DNA of 64,000 nucleotides from Lachnospiraceae bacterium (GTDB lineage Bacteria; Bacillota; Clostridia; Lachnospirales; Lachnospiraceae): the NCBI GenBank assembly GCA_024399135.1, contig JAKSHY010000005.1:62001-126000 (forward strand), given 5' to 3'. Each line of letters opens with the position of its first letter. The first letter of the stretch is position 1. A model generated the notes under the pieces. The model searched no databases and was not told the DNA's origin. It worked only from the letters and a program-made list of their open reading frames with translations. Shown here piece after piece: positions 7,691 through 17,257 of this stretch. The translations under genes were made by a program, and so were the position numbers.

Positions 7691-9136
7691 CTAGCCTATT
7701 AACCAGTCGTACATCTCAGTATACTTATCAGCACTTACAGCCCAGCTAAAGTCAGCTGCCATAGCACGATCTACTATCTTGTTCCACTCGCGCTTCTTAT
7801 CATAGTAAATCTTCTCTGCATAGCGGATAGTTCCAAGCATTTCATGAGCATTGTAGTTAACAAATGAAAAGCCTGTACCTGTTGATTCATACTCATTATA
7901 TGGTTCAACTGTATCCTTAAGTCCACCTGTCTCTCTAACAATTGGAATAGTTCCATATTTCAAAGACATAAGCTGTGACAATCCACATGGCTCGAATAAT
8001 GAAGGCATCAAGAATGCATCACATGCTGCGTAAATCTTATGTGACAGTGCATCTGAATAATAGATATTAGCAGATACCTTATCATTATACTTCCAGTCGA
8101 AGTGACGGAACATATTCTCATAACGTTCTTCACCTGTACCAAGTACAACAAGCTGAACTTCATCCTGACACAACTCATCCATTATGTATGCGATCAAATC
8201 GAAGCCCTTCTGATCTGTAAGTCTAGAAACAATACCGATCATCATCTTCTTTTCATCAACAGCAAGTCCAAGTTCTTTTTGGAGTGCTACCTTATTCTTA
8301 GCCTTTTCTTTTCTAAAGTTAACAGCATTATATGGATGTGTAAGATTTTTATCTGTCTCTGGATTGAAGCTGTCATAGTCAATACCGTTAACAATACCTC
8401 TAAGGTCATGCTTACGAGCTCTTAAAAGTCCATCAAGATGTTCTCCATAGAACTCTGTCTGAATTTCTTCTGCATATGTAGCAGATACTGTAGTAATAGC
8501 ATCAGCGTATACTAAACCACCCTTAAGAAGGTTAGCATCTCTGAATGCTTCGAGCTTATCAGATGTGAAAAAATAATCAGGAAGACCTGTTATATCTTTT
8601 ACCTCCTGCACGCCCCACTTACCCTGGAACTTAAGGTTATGAATAGTCATTATAGATTTAATACCACGGAAGAATTCATTACCCTGGAATCTCTCCTTAA
8701 GGTATACAGGAATAAGTCCTGTCTGCCAGTCATGACAGTGAATAATGTCTGGTCTAAAGTTTATTAATGGCAATATAGCCAATGCAGCTTTAGAGAAGAA
8801 TGCGAATTTTTCAATTTCATACAGGGCATTGTCACCATAAGGAGCAAAACCACCGAAGAACATTTCATTATCAATGAAATAATATTTAATTCCATCCACT
8901 TCAGCCTGAAGCACACCTACATATTCATTCTTCCAATGAAAATCCATATAAAAGTGTGTTACATACTCAAGCTTATCCTTTAATTCCTGCTTCATGCAGG
9001 TATATTTTGGAAGTACTACTCTAACATCAAAATATTTCTTATCAATTGCCTTAGGTAATGAACCCACTACATCTGCAAGACCACCAGTTTTAATAAATGG
9101 AACACCTTCAGATGCCACGAACAAAATATTTTTCAT
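7691..9136 (-). CDS. glgA: Glycogen synthase (ADP-glucose type, GT5)
   Basis: This is a 481-residue enzyme that extends alpha-1,4-glucan chains from ADP-glucose in the cytoplasm. The N-terminal KTGGLADVVGSLP (residues 16-28) is the substrate-binding signature of bacterial GlgA, and the C-terminal Rossmann domain carries SLFEPCGLSQL and the RETGGLKDTV loop. Length matches the family. The ATG at 9136 is used because GGGAG lies 6 nt upstream; a TTG three bases further out is less likely. No glgB, glgC, glgD or glgP lies alongside, so the rest of glycogen metabolism must be elsewhere. A perfect palindrome sits in the leader at 9190-9212. Confidence 0.95.
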   Translation of the reverse strand: MKNILFVASEGVPFIKTGGLADVVGSLPKAIDKKYFDVRVVLPKYTCMKQELKDKLEYVTHFYMDFHWKNEYVGVLQAEVDGIKYYFIDNEMFFGGFAPYGDNALYEIEKFAFFSKAALAILPLINFRPDIIHCHDWQTGLIPVYLKERFQGNEFFRGIKSIMTIHNLKFQGKWGVQEVKDITGLPDYFFTSDKLEAFRDANLLKGGLVYADAITTVSATYAEEIQTEFYGEHLDGLLRARKHDLRGIVNGIDYDSFNPETDKNLTHPYNAVNFRKEKAKNKVALQKELGLAVDEKKMMIGIVSRLTDQKGFDLIAYIMDELCQDEVQLVVLGTGEERYENMFRHFDWKYNDKVSANIYYSDALSHKIYAACDAFLMPSLFEPCGLSQLMSLKYGTIPIVRETGGLKDTVEPYNEYESTGTGFSFVNYNAHEMLGTIRYAEKIYYDKKREWNKIVDRAMAADFSWAVSADKYTEMYDWLIG

Positions 9137-9189
9137 CAATATCTCCCTTCATATTAACAATTAATAATTTTATAACTTACTATATTCTT

Positions 9190-9212
9190 GGAACTAAAGA
9201 AGCTTTAGTTCC
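9190..9212. promoter_or_regulatory. Perfect 10-3-10 palindrome in the glgA leader
   Basis: GGAACTAAAG and CTTTAGTTCC flank three bases, 54 nt before the glgA start. No T-run follows on the minus strand. It could be a repressor site, an mRNA hairpin, or an end signal for the S66 peptidase gene that stops at 9243. Confidence 0.45.
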
Positions 9213-9242
9213 AATTACACTTCTACTACACTTTACCAAAGA

Positions 9243-10280
9243 TTATAACTCAATTCCCATATCAATTACAAGATTTCCATCCTTAAATGAAACCTTGCTA
9301 AGCGCACCATTAATTACCGGCATACTTGGAGCTACATGCCCAATATCTGCATCCAGAATCACAGGCACATTAAACGCTTTTAATGTATGCTCCATAACTG
9401 CATCAGCATAGTTTAGTCCCATCACTTCCTCACCATGAATAGGTCGTCCGAAAATAAAGGCCTTAACATTATCAAACCATCCGGCTTCCTTCATAGTCCA
9501 CAGTGTTCTTCTAATCTCTAAAACGCCTATATCACAAGCTTCAAGAAACCATATAATTCCATCATTCTTATATTTTTCGTTAAATTCCTTTACATAATCA
9601 AATCTGGTTCCAACTAAATTAGAAAGAACATCAAGACAGCCTCCAAGCAGTCTTCCCTGCACCTTTATATCAGCATTCATCCCCTGCGGTACGAACCCTG
9701 TCAAAGATGTCTTCTCTGTAAGATTATAGCTTTCAAATGGATGCTCCTCATCGATTAATGACTCTATCTGAAACTTATCATAATTATGCACTATAAGATT
9801 CTTTCCTGTTAACACATCAAAAGAATCCATTAAAGATTCGTGCCATTCTCTCATTCCGAATGCCGGAGCATTAGGTCCATAAAAAGAAGCTGTGTCTGCC
9901 ATGGTAACAAGTAAAAATGAAAAGTTGGTATTATCCGAATATCCCATGAACCATTTAGGGTTAGCTTCCTTAATTCTTAAGAAATCAACCTCCGAAATAG
10001 TCTCACACATGAGTTCTCCACCACCACATGAAATCAAAACATCATTTTCAGAGGATTCATAATAATCCATCAATTCTTCAGCACACTTTGTTGGAGTATT
10101 ACTAATTCCTACCCCTTTTCCTTCATAGCAGTTAGGACCAAGCTGTATCGAATATCCCATATTCTTAAATGTATTAATTGCAGCATCAAATCTGTCCTTA
10201 TATGGTTGTATATTACAGCCAAAAGATGGAGCCACGAACCCTATCGTTCCACCATTCTTTAAAAATTCTGGATATCTCAT
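9243..10280 (-). CDS. Peptidase S66 family, LD-carboxypeptidase/MccF-like
   Basis: The protein has 345 residues. S66 serine peptidases cut LD- or aminoacyl-amide bonds. LdcA recycles muropeptides, and MccF-type members inactivate microcin C-like peptides. The catalytic triad is visible as Ser115 (GYSDNT), Glu247 (FLEACDI) and His315 (DIGHVAPSMP). There is no signal peptide, which fits the cytoplasmic members. The length and the loop around residues 150-200 are closer to the MccF-like branch than to short LdcA, so the exact substrate is open. AAGG lies 8 nt before ATG and only 5 nt separate it from recN, so it is cotranscribed with recN. Confidence 0.85.
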   Translation of the reverse strand: MRYPEFLKNGGTIGFVAPSFGCNIQPYKDRFDAAINTFKNMGYSIQLGPNCYEGKGVGISNTPTKCAEELMDYYESSENDVLISCGGGELMCETISEVDFLRIKEANPKWFMGYSDNTNFSFLLVTMADTASFYGPNAPAFGMREWHESLMDSFDVLTGKNLIVHNYDKFQIESLIDEEHPFESYNLTEKTSLTGFVPQGMNADIKVQGRLLGGCLDVLSNLVGTRFDYVKEFNEKYKNDGIIWFLEACDIGVLEIRRTLWTMKEAGWFDNVKAFIFGRPIHGEEVMGLNYADAVMEHTLKAFNVPVILDADIGHVAPSMPVINGALSKVSFKDGNLVIDMGIEL

Positions 10281-10285
10281 AACAA

Positions 10286-11959
10286 TTACCTTTTCGCCTT
10301 CAACCTAAGTTCTCTCGCATTAGCAAGTGCTGATTCACTAAGTTCATCCGAGCCTAACATTCTTGCAAGCTCTGATACTGAACCGTCCTCATCAAGAGAA
10401 GAAATATTAGTAACAGTCCTTCCATCCATAACACCTTTTTTAATAAGGAAATGTGAATCGGCCATAGCCGCAATCTGAGGTAGATGTGTTATGCAAATAA
10501 TCTGATGATCCGATGATAATTCTCTCATTTTTTCGGATACCTTGTAAGCTGTTACACCACTAATTCCAGCATCAATTTCATCGAAAATTAGTGTTGAAAG
10601 GTCCTTTGAATCCGCGAACACGCTCTTGAATGCTAACATTATTCTTGAAAGCTCACCACCCGATGCTATGTTCTGCATAGGTCTTAAATCCTCTCCTGGA
10701 TTAAGTGAAATCAAAAACTCCACATTATCATATCCATTAGCTGTTATATTCTCTTCATCAGGTATAATTTTTATTTCCATTTTCACATCAAGAAAATTCA
10801 AATCACCTAAAGCCTTAATGAGCTTTTCTTCTAACACCTTCGAAGCTTTTGTTCTAAGCTTAGATATATTCTCACATATAAGAAGAAGCTTTTTTCTGGA
10901 ATCATCTATATCTTTTTCAAGCTTTCGAAGAAATTCTTCAAAGTTCTGAAGTTCTTCTATCTTCTTGGATTTTTCTTCGAGACAAAGATATATTTTTTCG
11001 ATAGATCCACCATACTTATCCTTAAGCTTGTTAATTACATTGAGTCTATCCTCAACCTCTCTATATTCACCCTCATCAAAATTGAGTCTGCCCTCATAAT
11101 TAGACAATGCCCTGTTAAAATCACGAAGCAAGTCCTCTATCGATGCAATCTGCTCCGAAAGCTCCATAGCCTCTTCATCAAAGGATGAAATCTGATTAAT
11201 CAAAGACGACGCTGAACCTATTAACAATTCAGCATTAACATCATTATCTTCACCGGTCATTGAATGTGCCTTCGACACATTCTCCATGATTTTCCGAACA
11301 TTACTTAAGAATCTGTATCTTTTTTCAAGTTCTTCGTCTTCACCTTCTTTTAATGAGGCGCTTTCAATTTCATTAACCTCGAATTCCAGAAGTTCAAGCT
11401 CTCTTGATCTAATAGAATCATCAGTTTCCTGATTATCAAGCTTCGACTTTAAATCCTTATACTTAGTAAGCTCTTCTTTCAGCATCAGAAGATAAGAAAA
11501 AACATCCTCCCCTGCATACTCATCAAGCATCTTGGAATACGTAGATGCTTTGAGCAGAGTCTGATGTTCATGCTGACCATACATATTTAATAATGTGCCG
11601 GAAAGCTCCTTTAACTGACCAACAGAAACAGTCTCCCCATTAACTCGGCAGACTGACTTTCCTGGCATAATTTTTCGCTGCAATAAAAGTTCACCATCCT
11701 CTGATACCTCAATACCAGCTTCGCGAACCTTAGCAATTTGATCATCATTTAAAGAAAAAGAAAGTTCAATGAGCGAGCTTTCCTTTCCTGTTCGTATCAC
11801 ATCAGAAGACGCTTTAGCACCCAGTGCTAAATTAATTGAACCCAGAATAATACTTTTTCCGGCTCCTGTTTCTCCTGTTAATACATTGAACCCTCTCCCA
11901 AAATCAATATCAGCTTCTTCAATAAGAGCAAGGTCCTTTACATGCAGATTTTCTAACAT
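10286..11959 (-). CDS. recN: DNA repair protein RecN
   Basis: This is a 557-residue SMC-like ATPase that acts early in double-strand break repair. Walker A GETGAGKS is at residues 29-36, a long coiled coil fills the middle (about 150-380), the ABC signature ASGGELSR comes near residue 458, and Walker B LIFDEIDAGISG follows. The ATG at 11959 fits the family N-terminus (MLENLHVKDLALIEE) and has GGAGG 11 nt upstream; an upstream TTG at 11992 would add eleven residues unlike the family. It follows argR, the usual order in Firmicutes. Confidence 0.95.
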   Translation of the reverse strand: MLENLHVKDLALIEEADIDFGRGFNVLTGETGAGKSIILGSINLALGAKASSDVIRTGKESSLIELSFSLNDDQIAKVREAGIEVSEDGELLLQRKIMPGKSVCRVNGETVSVGQLKELSGTLLNMYGQHEHQTLLKASTYSKMLDEYAGEDVFSYLLMLKEELTKYKDLKSKLDNQETDDSIRSRELELLEFEVNEIESASLKEGEDEELEKRYRFLSNVRKIMENVSKAHSMTGEDNDVNAELLIGSASSLINQISSFDEEAMELSEQIASIEDLLRDFNRALSNYEGRLNFDEGEYREVEDRLNVINKLKDKYGGSIEKIYLCLEEKSKKIEELQNFEEFLRKLEKDIDDSRKKLLLICENISKLRTKASKVLEEKLIKALGDLNFLDVKMEIKIIPDEENITANGYDNVEFLISLNPGEDLRPMQNIASGGELSRIMLAFKSVFADSKDLSTLIFDEIDAGISGVTAYKVSEKMRELSSDHQIICITHLPQIAAMADSHFLIKKGVMDGRTVTNISSLDEDGSVSELARMLGSDELSESALANARELRLKAKR

Positions 11960-12047
11960 ATATTTATATTCCTCCTTAATGCCTCTCTCCAAGACACAAG
12001 GTTAATCCCTAATCATTGTTTAACCGCATACTATCTTAGCATCACGG

Positions 12048-12500
12048 TTAATCCTCTAGTGTTTTCATTATTTCACCGTATACATCCTCTGCATCACGGT
12101 TGGTTTTAAGTGCCATCATTATAGTATCATCGCCTGCGATAGAACCTATAATCTGGCTGAATTTCATCGAATCAATGGCAGCTGCAACAGCCATAGCCAT
12201 TCCAGAAACTGTCTTAACTACTAAAATATTCTGCGCTGTATCCATCGAAACGAAGCCGTCCTTTAGAACACGCATATATTTGTCCGAAAGATAATGCTCT
12301 GATTCTATTAAAAGAGCGTATTTAAAGCCACCTGAATTCTTAGGAATTTTAGTAAGCTTCAATTCTCTTATATCTCTTGATACTGTGGCCTGGGTAACTG
12401 AAAATCCATTCTTATTAAGAAGAAGCGCGAGCTCTTCTTGTGTATCAATTTCATACGAATCTATTAATTCTTTAATCTTGGCATGTCTTTGTTTTTTCAT
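12048..12500 (-). CDS. argR: Arginine repressor
   Basis: This is a 150-residue ArgR/AhrC transcription factor that senses arginine and controls its synthesis and breakdown. The N-terminal winged helix contains TQATVSRDIRELKL (about residues 36-49) and the C-terminal oligomerisation and arginine-binding domain ends with GSIAGDDTIMMAL, whose Asp pair contacts arginine. GAGGA lies 6 nt before ATG and the start is 2 nt after the nadK stop. No arginine biosynthesis genes are next to it; the placement between nadK and recN is the standard Firmicute arrangement. Confidence 0.95.
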   Translation of the reverse strand: MKKQRHAKIKELIDSYEIDTQEELALLLNKNGFSVTQATVSRDIRELKLTKIPKNSGGFKYALLIESEHYLSDKYMRVLKDGFVSMDTAQNILVVKTVSGMAMAVAAAIDSMKFSQIIGSIAGDDTIMMALKTNRDAEDVYGEIMKTLED

Positions 12501-12502
12501 GC

Positions 12503-13348
12503 TTAATCCTCTAATTTATTGTGAAGAGTTTCAAGAAAACTTTCTTTCTTAAGCTTAATAATTTTAGTTGTCTTCTCTGAACGCTTAATTGTTATACTGT
12601 CGCCCGTTTTGATATCTACCTTCTTAGACCCGTCAAATATAGCTACTACATTCTGTTCTCTTCCGTATCTGTCTTCGACAATATCTATTCTAATAGTATC
12701 ATCTGACGAAAATACTATGCCTCTGTTATGCATCGAGTGAGGTGACACTGGTGTCAGAACCATAGTCTTGGCAGTAGGATTAACTATTGGTCCGCCTGCC
12801 GACAGATTATATCCTGTAGAGCCCGTTGGAGTTGAAACAATAACGCCATCAGCCTGATACTTATGAAGAAACATATCATTAACATATACACAAAGATACA
12901 CTATCTGCATAGGCTCTTTTCCTGTGATAACAATCTCATTTAGTGCCCATGACTCATCCATCTTCTGATTATTCGAATTAACCTCACCATAAATCATCAT
13001 TCTTGGTTCAGTTATATAATCATCCTTAAGCATTCTATCAAGCGCTGTGAATACATCGTCCTTATCAGCAGCAGCAAGATAACCTAAGGTTCCAAGATTA
13101 ATTCCAAGGAACGGAATATTAATATCTGCAAGATCCATAGAAGCCTGAAGCAGAGTTCCATCTCCACCTAAAACTATTACACACTCCGAATCAGAAGGTA
13201 CCTGGGATGCCTGAACATGACCCTTAGTTGACACTTCAGAACATATATCACATTTAGCGCCCTTAGATTCTAAGTATTCCTTAATATTTAATTGAAAATC
13301 AACTGCCTCTTTTTTACTATTATTGGCTATTACGAAGAAATTCTTCAT
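12503..13348 (-). CDS. nadK: NAD kinase
   Basis: This is a 281-residue enzyme that phosphorylates NAD to NADP. The family signature VLGGDGTLLQA is at residues 59-69, with LNEIVI and the TPTGSTGYNLSAGGP motif downstream, as expected of the ATP-NAD/PpnK fold. The length is typical. Its start lies inside the end of tlyA (29-nt overlap), so translation is probably coupled. No separate promoter is seen. Confidence 0.95.
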   Translation of the reverse strand: MKNFFVIANNSKKEAVDFQLNIKEYLESKGAKCDICSEVSTKGHVQASQVPSDSECVIVLGGDGTLLQASMDLADINIPFLGINLGTLGYLAAADKDDVFTALDRMLKDDYITEPRMMIYGEVNSNNQKMDESWALNEIVITGKEPMQIVYLCVYVNDMFLHKYQADGVIVSTPTGSTGYNLSAGGPIVNPTAKTMVLTPVSPHSMHNRGIVFSSDDTIRIDIVEDRYGREQNVVAIFDGSKKVDIKTGDSITIKRSEKTTKIIKLKKESFLETLHNKLED

Positions 13349-14204
13349 GTGTTTTCTCCACGAGATCTTCTATTTTCTTGGATAATTCTGTGTCTATATA
13401 TTTTTCATACGCTACAGTGCTATTTTTAATATCGCAATCGTCACAATCCTCTGATTTCACGCAGGAATCCTGGTCCTTCAATAAATACATTAAATATTCA
13501 ATATTCCCCTCAGGACCTTTGATAGGACTATTCGAAAGATCAAGCAACTTAAAGCCTGCGTCCATTGCATATCCTACGCACTTTTTAATAACCTCAACAT
13601 GAACCTTGGGATCTTTTACTACTCCCTTCTTCCCAACCTGATCTCTTCCAGCTTCGAACTGTGGCTTAATCAAAGAAACCATCTGTCCATCATTCTTTAG
13701 TATATCGAATGCTGGACCAAGAATTTTAGACAAAGATATAAATGAAACATCACAGGAAGCAAAATCAACCTCATCATCTATATCAGTTTTAGTCATATAC
13801 CTGAAATTTGTTTTTTCCATACATATGACACGTTCATCATTTCGAAGCTTCCAATCAAGCTGTCCATGACCTACATCGATTGAATATACCTTAGCTGCAC
13901 CATTTTGAAGCATACAGTCTGTGAATCCTCCAGTGGATGCACCAATATCGATGCAGGTAGCGTCATTAAGATTAATTGGAAAAACCTCCAGGGCTCTTTC
14001 TAATTTAAGGCCACCTCTACTCACGTATTTTAGAGTATTACCTCTAACCTCAAGTTTAAGGCCTTCCTCCTCGAAGGTCTGACCTGCCTTATCTTCCTTT
14101 TGACCATCAACATAAACAAGGCCTGCCATTATGATAGCCTTCGCCTTTTCTCTTGATGGTGCATATCCATTTTTTACTAAAAGAACATCCAGTCTTTCTT
14201 TCAT
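13320..14204 (-). CDS. tlyA: TlyA family 2'-O-ribose RNA methyltransferase
   Basis: The protein has 294 residues. An N-terminal S4 RNA-binding domain (about 1-63, RLDVLLVKNGYAPSREKAK) precedes a FtsJ-type methyltransferase domain with the SAM motif DIGASTGGFTD at 86-96. Family members methylate cytidines of 16S and 23S rRNA, and some are annotated as haemolysins. The start is 2 nt after the dxs stop with no visible ribosome site, so it relies on coupling to dxs. A Cys-rich insert near the C-terminus (CVKSEDCDDCD) is unusual, and the protein is somewhat longer than the common 265-275 residues. Confidence 0.9.
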   Translation of the reverse strand: MKERLDVLLVKNGYAPSREKAKAIIMAGLVYVDGQKEDKAGQTFEEEGLKLEVRGNTLKYVSRGGLKLERALEVFPINLNDATCIDIGASTGGFTDCMLQNGAAKVYSIDVGHGQLDWKLRNDERVICMEKTNFRYMTKTDIDDEVDFASCDVSFISLSKILGPAFDILKNDGQMVSLIKPQFEAGRDQVGKKGVVKDPKVHVEVIKKCVGYAMDAGFKLLDLSNSPIKGPEGNIEYLMYLLKDQDSCVKSEDCDDCDIKNSTVAYEKYIDTELSKKIEDLVEKTHEEFLRNSQ

Positions 14205-14206
14205 TA

Positions 14207-16063
14207 CTATTTATTCAACGCACTAAGAATAGATGCTGTGATACTAAGTGAATCTATTCCAAGTTCTTTCTTTAATAATTCAACATTACCATGTTCAACA
14301 TAATCATCCTTCAAGGCTATATTAAGGACCTTAGCTTTAGATTCTATTGAATCAATATATGTTCTGACCTTCTCCCCATATCCTCCAGACAGAACATTTT
14401 CTTCCATGGTAACAACCATTTTATGATTATCAGCTGCCCATTTAGTTGCGAATTCATCAATAGGCTTAACGAATCTGGCATTAACCAAGCTACACTTATA
14501 TCCCTTTTCCTTCAGAAGTTCTCTAACTTCCTCAGCTGTCTTAACCATAGTTCCAACAGCCATAAGACATATATCTCCCTCTGCGTAAAGAAGCTCAGCC
14601 TTTCCCATCTCCATAGGAGCCCTCGAATCCTGAAGTCCTGCATATGCTTCACCTCTTGGATATCTGATAGCGACCGGGCCATCGTAATTAAGTGCGAATT
14701 TCATCATATCAGAAAGCTCCCATTTATTCTTCGGAGCCATAACTGTCATATTAGGTATAGAGCTTAAGAATGACAAATCGAATATACCCTGATGAGTTTC
14801 ACCATCAGCGCCAACTATACCAGCTCTGTCTACAGCAAATATAACAGGAAGATTCTGAAGACATACATCATGAATTATCTGATCATATGCCCTTTGAAGG
14901 AATGATGAATATATAGCAACAACAGGTCTTAAGCCAGAAGCTGCTAATCCCGCTGCGAATGTAACAGCATGCTCTTCTGCTATTCCTACATCGAAGAATC
15001 TATCCGGATACATATTCCTGAATCTTTTAAGTCCGGTTCCATCTGGCATAGCTGCTGTTATAGCAACAACTCTCTCATCCCTGGCCCCAAGCTTAGTCAT
15101 AACTGTCGAGAAAATATCTGTATAAGATGTCTTTGACTGATTAAGAGGAATTCCTGTTTCAACATCGAATGGAGAAGCACCATGGAATCTTGCCGGATGT
15201 CTCATTGCAGGTTCATAGCCTCTTCCCTTTTGAGTTATGACATGAACTAAAACAGCCATCTTTCTCTTTTTAGCTTCGTTAATTGCTTTTTCAACAGCCT
15301 GTATATCATGTCCATCAACAGGACCTAAATATGTGATTCCCATATCCTCAAAGAACATGCCTGGTACTACCAGCTGCTTAAGAGAATTCTTGGTTTTTCT
15401 TACTGTATCTACTACCTTACTTCCAGGACGTGTATCTTTGATCTTATAATAAATACCATCCTTAATATCCATATATGTTTCAGAAGTTCTAATGGAATTT
15501 AAATATTTACTAAATCCACCAACGTTCTCTGAAATTGACATATTATTATCATTTAGCACAATAATAAAGTTAGTCTCAAGCTTGGCGGCATTGTTAAGAG
15601 CTTCATAAGCCATGCCACCTGTCATGGAACCATCGCCTATAACTGAAACAATAGTTTCATTAGTTCCCTTAATATCTCTTGCAGCTACCATTCCAAGTCC
15701 TGCCGAAATTGATGTTGAGCTATGTCCTGTATTAAATGCATCGCAATCGCTCTCAACTCTTTTAGGGAAACCAGCAAGTCCCTTGTAGGAACGTAAATTA
15801 TCGAAACCATCCTTTCTTCCTGTTAAAATCTTATGAGTGTATGATTGGTGTCCTACATCCCAAATAATTTTGTCTTCAGGAAGATTAAGAGCTCTATGAA
15901 GTGCCATTGTTAATTCAACAGCTCCTAAATTAGAACCTAAATGACCACCCTGTTTCGATATTTTTTCTATTAAAAATTCACGAATTTCAGAAGCTAACGA
16001 TGGAAGATCTTCTTCACTTATATTCTTAATATCATTAACTTCATTAATCCTGTCTAAAATCAT
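14207..16063 (-). CDS. dxs: 1-deoxy-D-xylulose-5-phosphate synthase
   Basis: This is a 618-residue thiamine-diphosphate enzyme that condenses pyruvate and glyceraldehyde-3-phosphate, the entry step of the MEP isoprenoid pathway. Visible are GHQSYTHKILTGR near residue 76, the ThDP motif GDGSMTGG, and the transketolase domain with AEEHAVTFAAGLA and the C-terminal domain. The ATG at 16063 has GGAGG 5 nt upstream and gives the family start (MILDRIN); GTG at 16075 would overlap that ribosome site. It is next to ispA, so precursor supply and chain elongation are linked in one operon. Confidence 0.95.
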   Translation of the reverse strand: MILDRINEVNDIKNISEEDLPSLASEIREFLIEKISKQGGHLGSNLGAVELTMALHRALNLPEDKIIWDVGHQSYTHKILTGRKDGFDNLRSYKGLAGFPKRVESDCDAFNTGHSSTSISAGLGMVAARDIKGTNETIVSVIGDGSMTGGMAYEALNNAAKLETNFIIVLNDNNMSISENVGGFSKYLNSIRTSETYMDIKDGIYYKIKDTRPGSKVVDTVRKTKNSLKQLVVPGMFFEDMGITYLGPVDGHDIQAVEKAINEAKKRKMAVLVHVITQKGRGYEPAMRHPARFHGASPFDVETGIPLNQSKTSYTDIFSTVMTKLGARDERVVAITAAMPDGTGLKRFRNMYPDRFFDVGIAEEHAVTFAAGLAASGLRPVVAIYSSFLQRAYDQIIHDVCLQNLPVIFAVDRAGIVGADGETHQGIFDLSFLSSIPNMTVMAPKNKWELSDMMKFALNYDGPVAIRYPRGEAYAGLQDSRAPMEMGKAELLYAEGDICLMAVGTMVKTAEEVRELLKEKGYKCSLVNARFVKPIDEFATKWAADNHKMVVTMEENVLSGGYGEKVRTYIDSIESKAKVLNIALKDDYVEHGNVELLKKELGIDSLSITASILSALNK

Positions 16064-16142
16064 ATTATCCTCCACATATTATTAGCAAAATGTATCTTTA
16101 TACTTGGAATTAGAATATCCCTATTTTGCTAAATATATGATT

Positions 16143-17054
16143 TTATTTTGATCTGTTGATTAATGTCTCAACCAAAGTCATTAGGAAGCTTCCGTCAGCT
16201 CTATTGGCGTCTGCAATGTCCTCCAATATAGTAATGGCTTCTTCTGAAAGAGCCTTAACCTGCTCCCTGGATTCTTCTAATCCATGTAGCTTAACATATG
16301 TAAGCTTGTTATTCTTCTCATCTGAGCCAATAGGCTTTCCCAGTTCTTCCTGAGTACTTGTGATATCCAGAATGTCATCCTGAATCTGGAAGGCTAATCC
16401 AATGTTTTTAGCAGCTCTTTCCATATCTGAAACATCTTTTGGAGAAGCACCACCTAAAATGGCTCCTATCATCATTGAAGCCTCTATCAGTGCTGCTGTT
16501 TTATTCTTGTGAATGAACAAAAGCATATCCTCTGTGACATTAGCACAGGTTTCGGCTTCGATATCCGCAGCCTGTCCGCCTATCATTCCATTGATTCCGG
16601 CTTTAGTAGAAAGAACCTTAATTGCTTTGGCAACTTCCATATATCCTTCTAAATCATTCACTAGATCAAAAGCCTCGGAAGCAACCTCGAATGCATAGTT
16701 TAATAATGCATCTCCTGCCAAGATAGCAGTACATTCATCATACTTTTTCCATGTTGTAAGTTTCCCTCTTCTTAATTCATCATTGTCCATTGCTGGAAGA
16801 TCATCATGAACTAAAGAATAGTTATGTATCATTTCAATCGCTGCCATAAATGGCTCGACCTTTTTATCCTTGCCGCCAAAGAGCTTATAGCTTTCCTTCA
16901 TAAGAATTGGTCTTAATCTCTTTCCTCCGGCATTAACAGAATAATCCATAGCCTCTTTTACTTTTGCATTATATCCATCTGCTTCCGGAAGAAAACTTTT
17001 AACAATGCTCTCTGCTTCTTTTCTTTTAATCTCAAGATTTTCGTTGAAATTCAT
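16143..17054 (-). CDS. ispA: Farnesyl/geranyl diphosphate synthase
   Basis: This is a 303-residue all-helical prenyl transferase. The first Asp-rich motif DDLPAMD is at residues 84-90 and the second, DDILD, at 226-230. These bind the magnesium ions that hold the allylic diphosphate. The length and the two residues between the Asp pairs fit bacterial short-chain (C15) enzymes. GGAGG is 5 nt before ATG 17054. The N-terminus overlaps the end of xseB by 23 nt. The product feeds undecaprenyl phosphate and quinone-type lipids. Confidence 0.9.
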   Translation of the reverse strand: MNFNENLEIKRKEAESIVKSFLPEADGYNAKVKEAMDYSVNAGGKRLRPILMKESYKLFGGKDKKVEPFMAAIEMIHNYSLVHDDLPAMDNDELRRGKLTTWKKYDECTAILAGDALLNYAFEVASEAFDLVNDLEGYMEVAKAIKVLSTKAGINGMIGGQAADIEAETCANVTEDMLLFIHKNKTAALIEASMMIGAILGGASPKDVSDMERAAKNIGLAFQIQDDILDITSTQEELGKPIGSDEKNNKLTYVKLHGLEESREQVKALSEEAITILEDIADANRADGSFLMTLVETLINRSK

Positions 17055-17250
17055 GTGTACCTCCATTCTCTTCTAAGACACGAACTTTCCCCTCAACCTC
17101 TTCAATCGATGCATTACATTTTACTATTAAATCAATTCCCTCCTGATATACCTTAAAGGAATCCTCAAGGGATATATTTTCATCTTCAAGCGCTAATACC
17201 TTAGCATCTAAATCACTGAACGCTTTTTCTAAATCAAATTTTTCTGACAT
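17032..17250 (-). CDS. xseB: Exodeoxyribonuclease VII small subunit
   Basis: This is a 72-residue helical protein (MSEKFDLEKAFSDLDAKV...) matching XseB, which wraps around the XseA stalk and is needed for single-strand DNA degradation. The ATG at 17250 has GAGG 5 nt upstream and gives the normal family length; the frame stays open further upstream into xseA but those residues are not family-like. It is 7 nt after the xseA stop. Confidence 0.9.
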   Translation of the reverse strand: MSEKFDLEKAFSDLDAKVLALEDENISLEDSFKVYQEGIDLIVKCNASIEEVEGKVRVLEENGGTHEFQRKS

Positions 17251-17257
17251 AAAAACC

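Noticed and set aside
11993-12047. Inverted GGTTAA/TTAACC pair between argR and recN
   Set aside because: Short arms, long loop and repeated AT-rich words; no ARG box pattern is visible.
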